DNA of 31,188 nt from DASUAO01 sp035763745 (GCA_035763745.1 DASUAO010000053.1:1-31188); one strand, 5' to 3'. Positions 16,093-23,678 are shown, counted from the stretch's first letter. Notes: a model not told the origin generated them from the sequence alone. Translations and numbers: made by a program.

Positions 16093-17079
16093 GTGCGCCC
16101 GCCGCGCAGCAAGCCGCTCGTCCTGGCGATCCGTGAGCCGGTCGAGATGGGTCGTGAGTGCGACGGACTCCTGCTCGCGGACCCGGAGGTGTCGCGGCGG
16201 CATGCCGTCGTCCGGTTCGAGGGCAAGGAGCTCGTCATCGAAGACCTCGGGAGCACGAACGGCACGACCGTCAACGGGGTGAGGATCGAGGTCCCGGTCC
16301 CGCTCTGGGAGAACGACATCGTGCGACTCGGGGGAACCGAGCTCCGGTTGGTCCCGGGAACCGCTGCTACCGGTGGAGGATCCGGCGTCGCGAGTGCTGG
16401 AGCCGTGGTGCGCGGCAAGGCCGACACGTCGGGCGCGCGCATGACCTCGATCGAGTCGGTCGCCGCCTCCGTCGACGAGGAGAGTGCCAAGGTCGCATCG
16501 CAAGCCGCCGTGAGCGGGACGATCACGATCGTCTTCTCCGACATCGAGTCGTCGACCGAGTACGCGATGTCGCTGGGTGACCAACGCTGGTTCGAGGTGC
16601 TCGGTGAGCACAACGAGATCATCCAGTCGAACCTCGCCAAGCACCGGGGGAACGTGGTCAAGAACCAGGGCGACGGGTTCATGCTCACGTTCCCGAGCGC
16701 GCGGGGTGCGCTCCTGTGCATGATCGACGTCCAACGGGCGCTTGCGACGCGAGCAGCCGAGACCCCCGACTCGCCGATCCGTATCCGGATCGGCATGCAC
16801 ACCGGTGAGGCCATGGTCGACGCCGAGGGCGACCTCTTCGGCAAGCACATCATCATGGCGGCACGGATCGCGAACCTCGCCGACGGTGGGCAGATCTTCG
16901 TGTCGTCGCTCACCAAGGAGATCACCGCGAGTGGCGGCGACCTGAAGTTCGGGCCTCCGATGGAGCTGGAGCTGAAGGGGATCGAGGGGATCCATCACGT
17001 CTACAACGTGATCTGGAACGACAGCGCCGGGAACGCGGACGACACCGCGGTGGGCCCGGCCGCGCCATCGGCGGGTTAG
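16093..17079 (+). CDS. FHA domain-class III nucleotidyl cyclase fusion
   Basis: This 328-residue soluble protein pairs a phosphothreonine-reading FHA domain (about 8-90) with a class III cyclase domain (142-308). FHA hallmarks are MGREC (19-23), SRRHAVVRF (34-42) and STNGTTVNG (54-62). The cyclase has metal-binding Asp150 (VFSDIESST) and Asp194 (NQGDG), Lys190, and the adenine-type Asp in GDLFG. The transition-state Asn expected at residue 254 is Ile (GKHIIMAARIA), while Arg258 is kept, so activity may be low, altered or absent; similar substitutions seem common in this actinobacterial subgroup. FHA binding to a phosphorylated partner, plausibly the divergent kinase, could control cyclase output. 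GTG 16093 is the first in-frame start but lacks a good ribosome site. The stop overlaps that of the convergent crotonase gene by four bases. Confidence 0.88.
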   Translation: MRPPRSKPLVLAIREPVEMGRECDGLLLADPEVSRRHAVVRFEGKELVIEDLGSTNGTTVNGVRIEVPVPLWENDIVRLGGTELRLVPGTAATGGGSGVASAGAVVRGKADTSGARMTSIESVAASVDEESAKVASQAAVSGTITIVFSDIESSTEYAMSLGDQRWFEVLGEHNEIIQSNLAKHRGNVVKNQGDGFMLTFPSARGALLCMIDVQRALATRAAETPDSPIRIRIGMHTGEAMVDAEGDLFGKHIIMAARIANLADGGQIFVSSLTKEITASGGDLKFGPPMELELKGIEGIHHVYNVIWNDSAGNADDTAVGPAAPSAG

Positions 17080-17876
17080 CGCTTCTTGAACTGCGGCGTG
17101 CGCTTCTCGGCGAACGCCTTCGGGCCTTCCTTGGCGTCCTCGGAGTTGAAGACCGCCTGCCCGTAGTCGTGCTCGTGCGCGAAGGCCTCGGGCTCGGTCA
17201 TCCCGATCGTCTCGTGGAGTGTGCGGGTGATCGCCTCGACCGCGAGCGGGCCGTTCGCGGCGATCGTGGCCGCGATCTCCTGTGCGTGCGCGAGCGCGCC
17301 ACCGTCGGCGACCACATGACCGATGAGACCGATCTCCTTGGCCTCCGCGGCGCTGACGTGCTTGCCGGTGAGCAGGATGTCGGCCGCCACCGTGTACGGG
17401 ATCTGGCGGGCCAGACGGACGGCCGAGCCCCCCATCGGGTAGAGCGACCATCGCGCTTCGCTCACGCCGAACGTGGCTGACTCGCCCGCGACCCGGATGT
17501 CGGTGCCCTGGAGGATCTCGGTGCCGCCGGCGATGGCATTCCCCTCGACCGCGGCGATGATCGGCTTGTTCGGCCGGTAGGTCTTGAGCAGCCCCTTGTA
17601 GATGAAGTCCGGTCCCTCGTCCTTCATGCGCGCCTCGACGTCGAGGTCGTCGGTCTTGGCGACGTCGCCCGCGAGGGCCCGCAGGTCCATCCCCGAGCTG
17701 AAGTTCCCCTCGGCGCCGGTGAGGATGATGACCCGGACGTCGTCGTCGGCCGACGCCTGCTGCCACGCGTCCGCCATACGGGCGAACATGTGCAGGGTCA
17801 TCGCGTTGTAGCGCTCGGGACGGTTCATCGTGACCGTCATGACGTGGTTCTCGACGTCGACCAGTGCGTCAGGCAT
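17076..17876 (-). CDS. Enoyl-CoA hydratase/isomerase (crotonase) family protein
   Basis: This 266-residue crotonase-fold enzyme acts on acyl-CoA thioesters. The two oxyanion-hole segments are FSSGMDL (59-65) and GNAIAGGTE (112-120). The acid/base positions correspond to Glu120 and Glu140 (FGVSEARWSLYP), both Glu as in true hydratases, and MGGSAVRL follows. Length and C-terminal helices (EGPKAFAEKRTPQFKKR) are typical. It probably hydrates 2-enoyl-CoA in fatty-acid or branched-acid catabolism, with exact substrate unknown. It sits 9 bases downstream of the alpha/beta hydrolase gene on the same strand, so the two are likely co-transcribed. Its stop overlaps the convergent FHA-cyclase stop (TTAG, 17076-17079). 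Confidence 0.92.
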   Translation of the reverse strand: MPDALVDVENHVMTVTMNRPERYNAMTLHMFARMADAWQQASADDDVRVIILTGAEGNFSSGMDLRALAGDVAKTDDLDVEARMKDEGPDFIYKGLLKTYRPNKPIIAAVEGNAIAGGTEILQGTDIRVAGESATFGVSEARWSLYPMGGSAVRLARQIPYTVAADILLTGKHVSAAEAKEIGLIGHVVADGGALAHAQEIAATIAANGPLAVEAITRTLHETIGMTEPEAFAHEHDYGQAVFNSEDAKEGPKAFAEKRTPQFKKR

Positions 17877-17885
17877 CGAAGGGTT

Positions 17886-18923
17886 CTAGCACCCGGCGCG
17901 ACGATCGGTCAGGCGGACCGCGACCCCGGGCATCGCTCCGATCGCGGCGAGTTCAGCCCGCGCCCGATCCCGGTCGCCGCCGGTCACCTCGTCGAGCCAG
18001 GCACCGAGGATGCGCAGGTGGAGCGTGACAGTCGGACGCCACCGCGTTCCGGCTCGTCCGGTCACCTGGGCCGCCATGCCGGTGACGAAGTCGCGGACGA
18101 GATCGGGGACTCCGCCGACCTCGTCGATCAGCTCGAGATAGAGCCCGACATCGCTGCAACCCTGGTGGCCCGCGTCCCGGATGTCCACGCGATGCACGTC
18201 CTGGCGGGCGAGCGCGTCGAACGCCGGGTCGGCGTCGATGACGGGTGGGGTGACGTCGTCGAACGAGCCGGTGACCATCAAGAGCGAGACCGAGATCCGT
18301 CCGAGATCGTCGAGCGGGATCGTCCGGGTGAGGGACTGCAAGCCTGCCGCACCGCGGATCCGTGGTCGGTCCGACTCGGCCGAGGCGAGCGCATACGCGG
18401 TGAACGCGCCGTAGGAGTGGCCGGCGACCGCGACCCGCGCGGGATCGATCACGGGGAGGCCGTCGAAGGTGCCCGACTCGCTGCCGAGCAGGTGGTCGAG
18501 GACGACCTGTAGGTCGGCGACCCGGTTCCGCTCGTTCGTCGCGTCATCGACGGCCGTCCCGGTCATCCAATCGAGCAGCGTGTCGCCCGGATGCTCCGGC
18601 GCGACGACGAAGTAGCCACGTGCCGCGAGGCCTTCGCAGAGCATCACGTAGGACGTTCGCGTCCCGGACCGGCCGTGGGACCACACGACGAGGGGATGCG
18701 GTCCCGGTGCGGCGAGCGCAGCCTCGAAGGCGAACGAGGTGACGCCGATGCCGGGGAGGAGCTCGTACACGGTGGGGGAGTGATCGCCGGGCAGCGCCGG
18801 GTACCAGCACTCGAGATCGATCGTGCGGTCGTCGCGGGCCTCGTCGACGATCCGCGCCGGCCGGTGCCCGACCGCGACACCACGTTGCTCGAGCGGTGGC
18901 CCAGCGGCGACGACGGAGTCCAT
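17886..18923 (-). CDS. Alpha/beta hydrolase, PAF-acetylhydrolase/dienelactone-hydrolase-like
   Basis: This 345-residue hydrolase has the order of a PAF-acetylhydrolase II or chlorophyllase-like esterase: an N-terminal strand region ending in LECWYPA, an oxyanion/HG segment VVWSHGRSGTRTSY (79-92), the nucleophile elbow GHSYGAF with Ser170, an acid in TGSFDDVTPP (Asp222 or Asp223) and His253 in DAGHQGCSD. No signal peptide is evident, so it is probably cytosolic. The ATG at 18923 is preceded by GAAGG; an upstream in-frame extension to 19052 overlaps the divergent acyltransferase and is rejected. It likely hydrolyses an ester or thioester whose acid goes to the crotonase encoded just downstream, which is inference from spacing. 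Confidence 0.85.
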   Translation of the reverse strand: MDSVVAAGPPLEQRGVAVGHRPARIVDEARDDRTIDLECWYPALPGDHSPTVYELLPGIGVTSFAFEAALAAPGPHPLVVWSHGRSGTRTSYVMLCEGLAARGYFVVAPEHPGDTLLDWMTGTAVDDATNERNRVADLQVVLDHLLGSESGTFDGLPVIDPARVAVAGHSYGAFTAYALASAESDRPRIRGAAGLQSLTRTIPLDDLGRISVSLLMVTGSFDDVTPPVIDADPAFDALARQDVHRVDIRDAGHQGCSDVGLYLELIDEVGGVPDLVRDFVTGMAAQVTGRAGTRWRPTVTLHLRILGAWLDEVTGGDRDRARAELAAIGAMPGVAVRLTDRRAGC

Positions 18924-18981
18924 CGGCGTACCTTCGCGCGTTCGACGTGCGCCGGTCGGCGCAGTGGAGCATGATGCTGCG

Positions 18982-20067
18982 ATGGCGTACACCTTCGGTC
19001 TTGCCGAGACCCCCGAGGAGCGGGCCGCAGTCTTCGAGTTCCGGTACACCATCTACGTCGAGGAGATGGGCCGCTACCAGGACACCGCCGATCATGAGCA
19101 TCGCTGGCTGGTCGAGCCCGAGGACGACCACAGCTGGATCTCGTACGCGCGGGACGGGGACTCGGTGGTCGCCACTAGCCGGCTCACCTGGGGGCCGCAC
19201 TTCTCGGAGCGTCAGATCCACCAGTACAGCCTGGCCCCGTTCCTCGAGCAGGTCCCCGCCGAGATGATGGCGGTGGGGGAGCGCTTCATGGTCGCGCCCG
19301 ATCGCCGCGGCTCCGGCTTGGTCGAGGAGCTCATCGCCCACTCCGCCGAGCTCACCGGCAGTCCCGACGTGCGGATCATGTTCGGAGCCTGCGAGCCCCA
19401 CTTGCTGCCGCTCTACCTCGGGATGGGTCAGCGCACCTACGCGAAGAAGAACATCAACAGCGCCGAAGCCGGCTACCTCATCCCGCTGGTGCAGTTCCCC
19501 CAGGGCGTGGACGCGCTGGTCGGAGTCGGGGCGACGTCGAGCCTCGAAGCACTCGTGCTGCCCCCGGCGGTCGACGCGATCCTCGCCGGCGACGGGGCCG
19601 TGATGAGCCCGATGCTGCTCGCGACCGGCGAGTACCGGGTCGAGGTGAACCGGGCGCTCGCCGGGCTGGAGTCCGACACCATCTCGGCGTTCTCGGGCTT
19701 CACCGACGACGAGGAGGAGCGCTGCCTGCGGCACAGCAACATCATCGAGTGCGATGCGGGTGACCACGTCCTGAAGAAGGGTGGCGTGGCGCGCAACATG
19801 TTCGTCGTGCTCGGCGGCCGGCTCGAGGTGCGAGACGACGACCGCGTGGTGGCGGTGCTGTCGCCCGGCGACGTGTTCGGCGAGATGGCCTTCCTGCTCG
19901 AACGTCCGCGCGCGCTCGACGTCTACTGCGCCACCGACGGGACGCGGGTGCTGAGCCTCAGCGAGGGGACCCTCCGCAAGATGATCGCCCAGGACGCGGA
20001 CGTCGCCGCCAAGCTCCTGCTCAACGTGTCGAAGATGCTCTGCGCACGACTCATCAAGTCGAACTGA
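18982..20067 (+). CDS. GNAT/FeeM-like N-acyltransferase fused to a cyclic-nucleotide-binding domain
   Basis: This 361-residue soluble protein has two domains. Residues 1-175 resemble the N-acyl amino acid synthase/autoinducer-synthase branch of the GNAT fold: FEFRYTIYVEEMGRY (18-32), then VVATSRLTWG and AVGERFMVAPDRRGSGLVEE (97-116), the acyl-donor pyrophosphate/phosphopantetheine loop region. Residues 235-350 are a Crp-type cyclic-nucleotide-binding domain, with phosphate-binding cassette FGEMAFLLERPRA (299-311) retaining Glu301 and Arg310. No HTH follows. In the mycobacterial acetyltransferases controlled by cAMP the order is reversed (cNMP first). Expected role: acylation of an amino acid, amine or protein, switched by cAMP; donor could be acyl-ACP or acyl-CoA. 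The ATG at 18982 is chosen since the fold begins at residue 3. It is divergent from the hydrolase gene. Confidence 0.8.
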   Translation: MAYTFGLAETPEERAAVFEFRYTIYVEEMGRYQDTADHEHRWLVEPEDDHSWISYARDGDSVVATSRLTWGPHFSERQIHQYSLAPFLEQVPAEMMAVGERFMVAPDRRGSGLVEELIAHSAELTGSPDVRIMFGACEPHLLPLYLGMGQRTYAKKNINSAEAGYLIPLVQFPQGVDALVGVGATSSLEALVLPPAVDAILAGDGAVMSPMLLATGEYRVEVNRALAGLESDTISAFSGFTDDEEERCLRHSNIIECDAGDHVLKKGGVARNMFVVLGGRLEVRDDDRVVAVLSPGDVFGEMAFLLERPRALDVYCATDGTRVLSLSEGTLRKMIAQDADVAAKLLLNVSKMLCARLIKSN

Positions 20068-20266
20068 GGCCGTCCGACCGGTTCGCACCGCTCCGGGGGC
20101 GATCTCCGCGGGCAACACGTCGTCGCGCCCACCAACCGTGGCGTCCGACTGATGCATCTGCGTCATTTCGGGGTTGATGCGTCGTGGTCTGTGGAGCCGG
20201 GCCCGTCCTGCCGATCGCGCAGAGGCAGGAAGCACAAGGCCGAGCCGTCGGAAGGCCGCGGTCACC
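20068..20266 (+). promoter_or_regulatory. Leader region of the signal-peptidase fusion gene, with hairpin
   Basis: These 199 bases contain a 7-bp stem with an 11-base loop (TCCTGCC 20206-20212 / GGCAGGA 20224-20230) and several GATGC/GCGTC repeats around 20150-20190. A GGAAGG at about 20250 precedes ATG 20267. The frame is open back to 20174, so an N-terminal extension cannot be excluded. No known riboswitch was recognised. Confidence 0.35.
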
Positions 20267-21793
20267 ATGGACGACGCAACCAGGGCGAATCGACAGGAGC
20301 GGCGCGCCCGGGTCCGCACGCGCCGTCCCTGGCCGATGCGGCTGCTGCGCCTCGTGCTGGTCACATGCACGCTCGCGAGCACGGTCGTGTTCGCGGGAGT
20401 GGTGTTCGGCAACGCGACCGGTCACTTCCGCCTCGCGCCGGTGCTGTCGGGGTCGATGAGCCCGGCCATCCCGACCGGCTCCATCGTCTTCGCCGAGCCG
20501 ATACCGACGTCCGACGTCAACGTCGGCGACGTGATCCTCTTCAACGCGCCCACCGACGGCAACCCGCTCACCATGCACCGGATCTACGAGGAGCAGGAAG
20601 CCAAGGGCGAGGGGACGGTCTACATCACCAAGGGCGACGCCAATGACGCGCCCGATGCGTGGCGGATCCGGCTGCGCGGGGCCACGGCCTGGCGGGTGGT
20701 GCACCACGTCCCGAAGGCCGGGACCATCCTCGGGTGGCTCACCGGTGTGAACATGCGGATGATCGTCCTCGTCGGCGGGGTCCTCGTGTTCCTGCTCGCC
20801 GCGCTGTCGGTGATCTGGGGCAAGGGCCCGATCAGCTGGAAGGCCCACGACCCGCACGGCGTCATCCGCCGCCGCCAGCGCAGGATGACGACTCGGCGAG
20901 CGTTCGCGATCACGACCGTCGGGGTGACGACGGTCGGTGCGCTTGCCCTCGCCGGGCTCGCCGGCGCCCAGTTCACCGCGACGCCGACGCCTCCCGCACC
21001 CGCGGTCGGGAGCGCCTCGCTCTTGCCCCCGACGAACGTGCAGGCCACCTCGAACGCCGGCGTCAAGCTCACCTGGACCGCGCCCGCATCGCCGAGCGCC
21101 GACGGCGTGCGCGTGTTCCGCTCGAGCGCGAGCGGGGGTCCCTACTCGCAGATCACGCAGATCGAAGGCCTGGGGACCACGACGTACACCGACTCACCCG
21201 GGAACGGCACCTGGTACTACGTGCTCCGATCGAAGCGCACGACTGGCGGGGCGAACTGGGAGAGCGCGAACAGCACACAGGTCTCCTTCACGGTGGGTGG
21301 CGCAACGTTCGTGTTCAAGGACACCACCGCCAACACGGGGACGAACTGCCTCGTCGGCGCGACGGGATCGCCGCTGACCTCGCGCGACATGCAACAGGGC
21401 TTCACTCCCACCGGACCGGAAGCCTCGTGGGGCGGGCGCGAGGCGACCATGGACTTCTGCTCGAGCACCTTCACGACGGGTCAGTCGCTCGCGGCCGGGA
21501 CGACCACCGCCAACCTCTACCTCACGAACACCCGGAACCAGGACTGCCCTGTCACCCTCACGCTCCTGCGGAACGGGACATCACTCGGGACCACGGTCCT
21601 GACGGTGCCGGCACAGACCGACAGCACCACCCTGTTCACGTCGTCGTTCTCCACCACCTCCACGAGCTTCACGACAGGCGACCGCCTCGCCTTCCGGTTC
21701 GACCAGCCGAACACCCCGTTCTGCTCCTCGACCAACCTCTACTGGAACAGCGCGTCGTCCGCCTCGCAGATCACCGTGCCGCAGCTGACGTGA
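20267..21793 (+). CDS. ER/SipW-type signal peptidase I fused to a FnIII-containing secreted domain
   Basis: This 508-residue protein joins a protease to what looks like its own substrate. TM1 is at 24-48. The S26B signal-peptidase domain (50-160) has catalytic Ser63 in SGSMSPAIPTGS, His104 in TMHRIYEE (His replaces the bacterial Lys, as in SipW and archaeal/ER enzymes) and Asp124/Asp127 in TKGDAND. TM2 is at 164-185. A basic cytoplasmic loop (HGVIRRRQRRMTTRR) leads to a third hydrophobic stretch, 211-235, ending LALAGLAGAQFTA, which resembles a SipW-cognate signal peptide with an A-x-A-like site before F-T. Beyond it lie a FnIII-like domain (about 252-345) and a second beta-rich Thr/Ser-rich domain with four Cys. 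Possible self-cleavage would release about 270 residues outside the cell. An in-frame ATG at 20885 could alternatively start the substrate alone. Confidence 0.83.
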   Translation: MDDATRANRQERRARVRTRRPWPMRLLRLVLVTCTLASTVVFAGVVFGNATGHFRLAPVLSGSMSPAIPTGSIVFAEPIPTSDVNVGDVILFNAPTDGNPLTMHRIYEEQEAKGEGTVYITKGDANDAPDAWRIRLRGATAWRVVHHVPKAGTILGWLTGVNMRMIVLVGGVLVFLLAALSVIWGKGPISWKAHDPHGVIRRRQRRMTTRRAFAITTVGVTTVGALALAGLAGAQFTATPTPPAPAVGSASLLPPTNVQATSNAGVKLTWTAPASPSADGVRVFRSSASGGPYSQITQIEGLGTTTYTDSPGNGTWYYVLRSKRTTGGANWESANSTQVSFTVGGATFVFKDTTANTGTNCLVGATGSPLTSRDMQQGFTPTGPEASWGGREATMDFCSSTFTTGQSLAAGTTTANLYLTNTRNQDCPVTLTLLRNGTSLGTTVLTVPAQTDSTTLFTSSFSTTSTSFTTGDRLAFRFDQPNTPFCSSTNLYWNSASSASQITVPQLT

Positions 21794-21797
21794 CAAC

Positions 21798-22037
21798 ATG
21801 CCGCGCGACGTCGGCGACGTCGGGTTCCCGATCGAGCTGCACCCGCGCGATCCCGATACCGCATGGGTGTTCCCGATGGACGGCACCGACGTGTGGCCGC
21901 GCACGAGCCACGACGAGCAGGGCCGCATCCGCCGGCACATGCGGGTGTTCCTCAACGGCGAGACCGCCGACGACCTCGACTCGGCGATCGCCGAGACGGA
22001 CGAGGTCGTGATCATGCAGGCGCTCTCCGGCGGCTGA
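21798..22037 (+). pseudogene. Chimeric scar ORF: sialidase/BNR-like fragment joined to MoaD/ThiS-like C-terminus
   Basis: The 79-residue ORF is made of two unrelated pieces. Residues 1-38 (FPIELHPRDPDTAWVFPMDG, then TDVWPRTS) match an internal segment typical of bacterial exo-alpha-sialidase/BNR-repeat proteins. Residues 41-79 (QGRIRRHMRVFLNGETADDL, then ETDEVVIMQALSGG) match the C-terminal half of a MoaD/ThiS-type ubiquitin-like sulfur carrier, including the terminal Gly-Gly. In related actinobacteria I recall the two genes being adjacent, so one deletion could have joined them in frame. The N-terminal half of the ubiquitin fold is missing, making sulfur-carrier function unlikely though the GG tail survives. 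It starts 4 bases after the signal-peptidase stop. Confidence 0.6.
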
Positions 22038-22041
22038 GCAT

Positions 22042-22076
22042 CGACGTCCTCCGAGCTCCACTCGCGGTGGACGTCG
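22042..22076. terminator. Bidirectional hairpin between convergent genes
   Basis: CGACGTCC (22042-22049) pairs with GGACGTCG (22069-22076). A nested alternative, TCCAC (22057-22061) with GTGGA (22067-22071), lies inside. It fills the gap between the scar ORF stop and the ketosynthase stop, so it is well placed to end both transcripts. There is no U-run, as is usual in high-GC genomes. Confidence 0.55.
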
Positions 22077-23327
22077 TCAGAGCCGCGCGAACACGAGCGT
22101 CGCGTTGTGGCCGCCGAAGGCGAACGAGTTCGACAGGATCGCGCCCGGCGCGAGCTCGCGCGGTGCGGTCACGACGTCGAGGTCGATCGCGGGGTCGGGC
22201 GTCGCGTAGTTGGCCGTCGGAGGGATGGTGCCGTGGGTGAGCGTCACGATCGACGCCACGGCTTCGATCGCGCCGGCCGCGCCGATCGCGTGCCCGATCG
22301 CGCCCTTCGCCGACGTGACCGGCGGAGGGGCGCCGCCGAACACCGACCGGAGCGCGGTTGCCTCGGCGACGTCGTTCTGCTCCGTCGAGGTGCCATGGGC
22401 GTTGACGTGGGTGACGTCGGCCGCGGTGATCCCGGCGTCGTCGAGTGCGAGCTGCATGCAGTCCCGAGCCCCGGACCCGTCAGCGGACGGCGCGACGAGG
22501 TGGTGCGCGTCGGTGTTGCGCCCGTAGCCGAGCAGCTCGGCGTGGATGTGCGCGCCGCGGGCGCGGGCATCGGGGAGCCTCTCGAGGACGAGCGAAGCGG
22601 CGCCTTCGGCGATGACGAAGCCGTCGCGTTCTGCGTCGAACGGCCGCGAGGCTCCGCCCGGGTCGTCGCGCCGTTCCGAGAGGGCGCGCGCCGCCGCGAA
22701 GCCGGACACGATCCATGCGGTGATCGGAGCCTCGGCTCCCGCGGTGACGACCACGTCGGCGGCCCCCTGCTGCAAGAGCCGAGCGCCTTCGCCGATCGCG
22801 TTCGCGCCCGCCGCGCACGCCGTGGTGACCGTGAGGCACGGTCCGCGGTGCCCCCCACGGATCGCGATCTGCGCCGAGCCGGCATTGGGCATCGCCGTTG
22901 GGATGAAGAGCGGGTGGACGCGGCCCTTGGTGTCAGGCGTGGCGGTCGCGAAGAAGTCGCGGGCGCTGTCCTGGGCGGACTCGAGGCCGCCGAATCCGGT
23001 CCCGACGACCGTCGCGATCCGCGCCGGGTCGGGCGTCGGCGCGCCGGCATCGGCCCACGCGGCATCGGCGACGGTGACTGTGAGCTGCGTCGTGCGGTCG
23101 AGGCGGCGGGACTCCTTGGCCGAGAGCACCGACGCGTCCTCGAAGCCGCGGACCTCGCATCCGAAGCGGATCGGACAGCCGGTGAGGTCGACCCGCTCGA
23201 TCTCCGCCGCCACCGACTTCCCGTCGAGCAACCGGTCCCAGAGGTCACCCACCGTGCAGCCGCCCGCCGATGCCACGCCCATCCCCGTGACGACGATGCG
23301 CTGCGGCTCCTCGTCTGCTCCGTGCAC
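22077..23327 (-). CDS. Beta-ketoacyl-ACP synthase, FabF/KAS II type
   Basis: This 416-residue condensing enzyme has the full Cys-His-His site: Cys171 (TTACAAGANAIGEG), His311 (NAHGTSTEQND) and His346 (KGAIGHAIGAAG) with Lys341. Other family signatures are VVTGMGVAS near the N-terminus and SNSFAFGGHNATLV at the end. It condenses acyl-enzyme with malonyl-ACP in the cytosol. The GTG start at 23327 is divergent from an acyl carrier protein gene 102 bases away. Together with ACP and PlsC it may serve a dedicated lipid or polyketide-like pathway rather than housekeeping fatty-acid synthesis, because malonyl transferase and reductase genes are not adjacent. Alternative: ordinary second fabF copy. 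Confidence 0.93.
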   Translation of the reverse strand: MHGADEEPQRIVVTGMGVASAGGCTVGDLWDRLLDGKSVAAEIERVDLTGCPIRFGCEVRGFEDASVLSAKESRRLDRTTQLTVTVADAAWADAGAPTPDPARIATVVGTGFGGLESAQDSARDFFATATPDTKGRVHPLFIPTAMPNAGSAQIAIRGGHRGPCLTVTTACAAGANAIGEGARLLQQGAADVVVTAGAEAPITAWIVSGFAAARALSERRDDPGGASRPFDAERDGFVIAEGAASLVLERLPDARARGAHIHAELLGYGRNTDAHHLVAPSADGSGARDCMQLALDDAGITAADVTHVNAHGTSTEQNDVAEATALRSVFGGAPPPVTSAKGAIGHAIGAAGAIEAVASIVTLTHGTIPPTANYATPDPAIDLDVVTAPRELAPGAILSNSFAFGGHNATLVFARL

Positions 23328-23429
23328 GGCTCTCCCGCCGGTCGTGGCGCCCTTTCGGGAGGTACGTTATCGACGTCCGCCGATCCGGTGAACCCCGACG
23401 TCCCCCCAAGCCAGGAGGCACGGTCACAC
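23328..23429. promoter_or_regulatory. Divergent KAS/ACP promoter region
   Basis: This 102-base region lies between the two divergent starts. An AGGAGG box at 23413-23418 sits 11 bases before the ACP ATG. GGTACGTTATCGAC around 23359-23372 is locally AT-richer and could hold a -10 element for the ACP gene; no -35 is clear. Confidence 0.35.
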
Positions 23430-23678
23430 ATGGCGTTTCCTGCGCTCGACGAGCTGCTGGTCGAGCTCCGCGAGATCGCCGAGGACGACGAGATCACCGG
23501 CGCGTCGAAGCTCGCCGAGATCGAGGTCGACTCGCTCGACATCCTCGAATGGGTCTTCGAGATCGAGCGCAAGGCCGGCATCGAGGTCGACGAGTCGATC
23601 TACGACAAGGACGCGCTCGCCGACTCGACGGTCGGCGACCTCTACGAGCGGATCAAGAGCTCGGCCGCCACCGGCTGA
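23430..23678 (+). CDS. Acyl carrier protein
   Basis: This 82-residue acidic four-helix carrier bears its phosphopantetheine on Ser35 in VDSLDILEWV. The flanking helices (PALDELLVELREIAEDDE and VGDLYERIKS) are typical. The usual DSLD motif is intact, so it should be primed by a phosphopantetheinyl transferase. The ATG at 23430 has an AGGAGG 11 bases upstream. It lies 37 bases before the PlsC-type acyltransferase on the same strand and divergent from the ketosynthase. It is probably the carrier for both neighbours and a plausible donor for the N-acyltransferase at 18982, which is inference. Confidence 0.92.
   Translation: MAFPALDELLVELREIAEDDEITGASKLAEIEVDSLDILEWVFEIERKAGIEVDESIYDKDALADSTVGDLYERIKSSAATG

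Noticed and set aside
15912..16136. Small separate gene upstream of the FHA-cyclase
   Set aside because: Two frames are open here but both yield Arg/Pro/Gly-rich text without a family pattern, and they run into the FHA domain out of frame.
20068..20266. Known riboswitch such as c-di-GMP-I or ydaO
   Set aside because: A hairpin and repeated GATGC elements are present, but the conserved core of those classes is not seen.
18544..20412. 622-residue minus-strand ORF across the acyltransferase gene
   Set aside because: It has no family resemblance and overlaps both the cNMP-acyltransferase and the alpha/beta hydrolase, whose motifs are complete.
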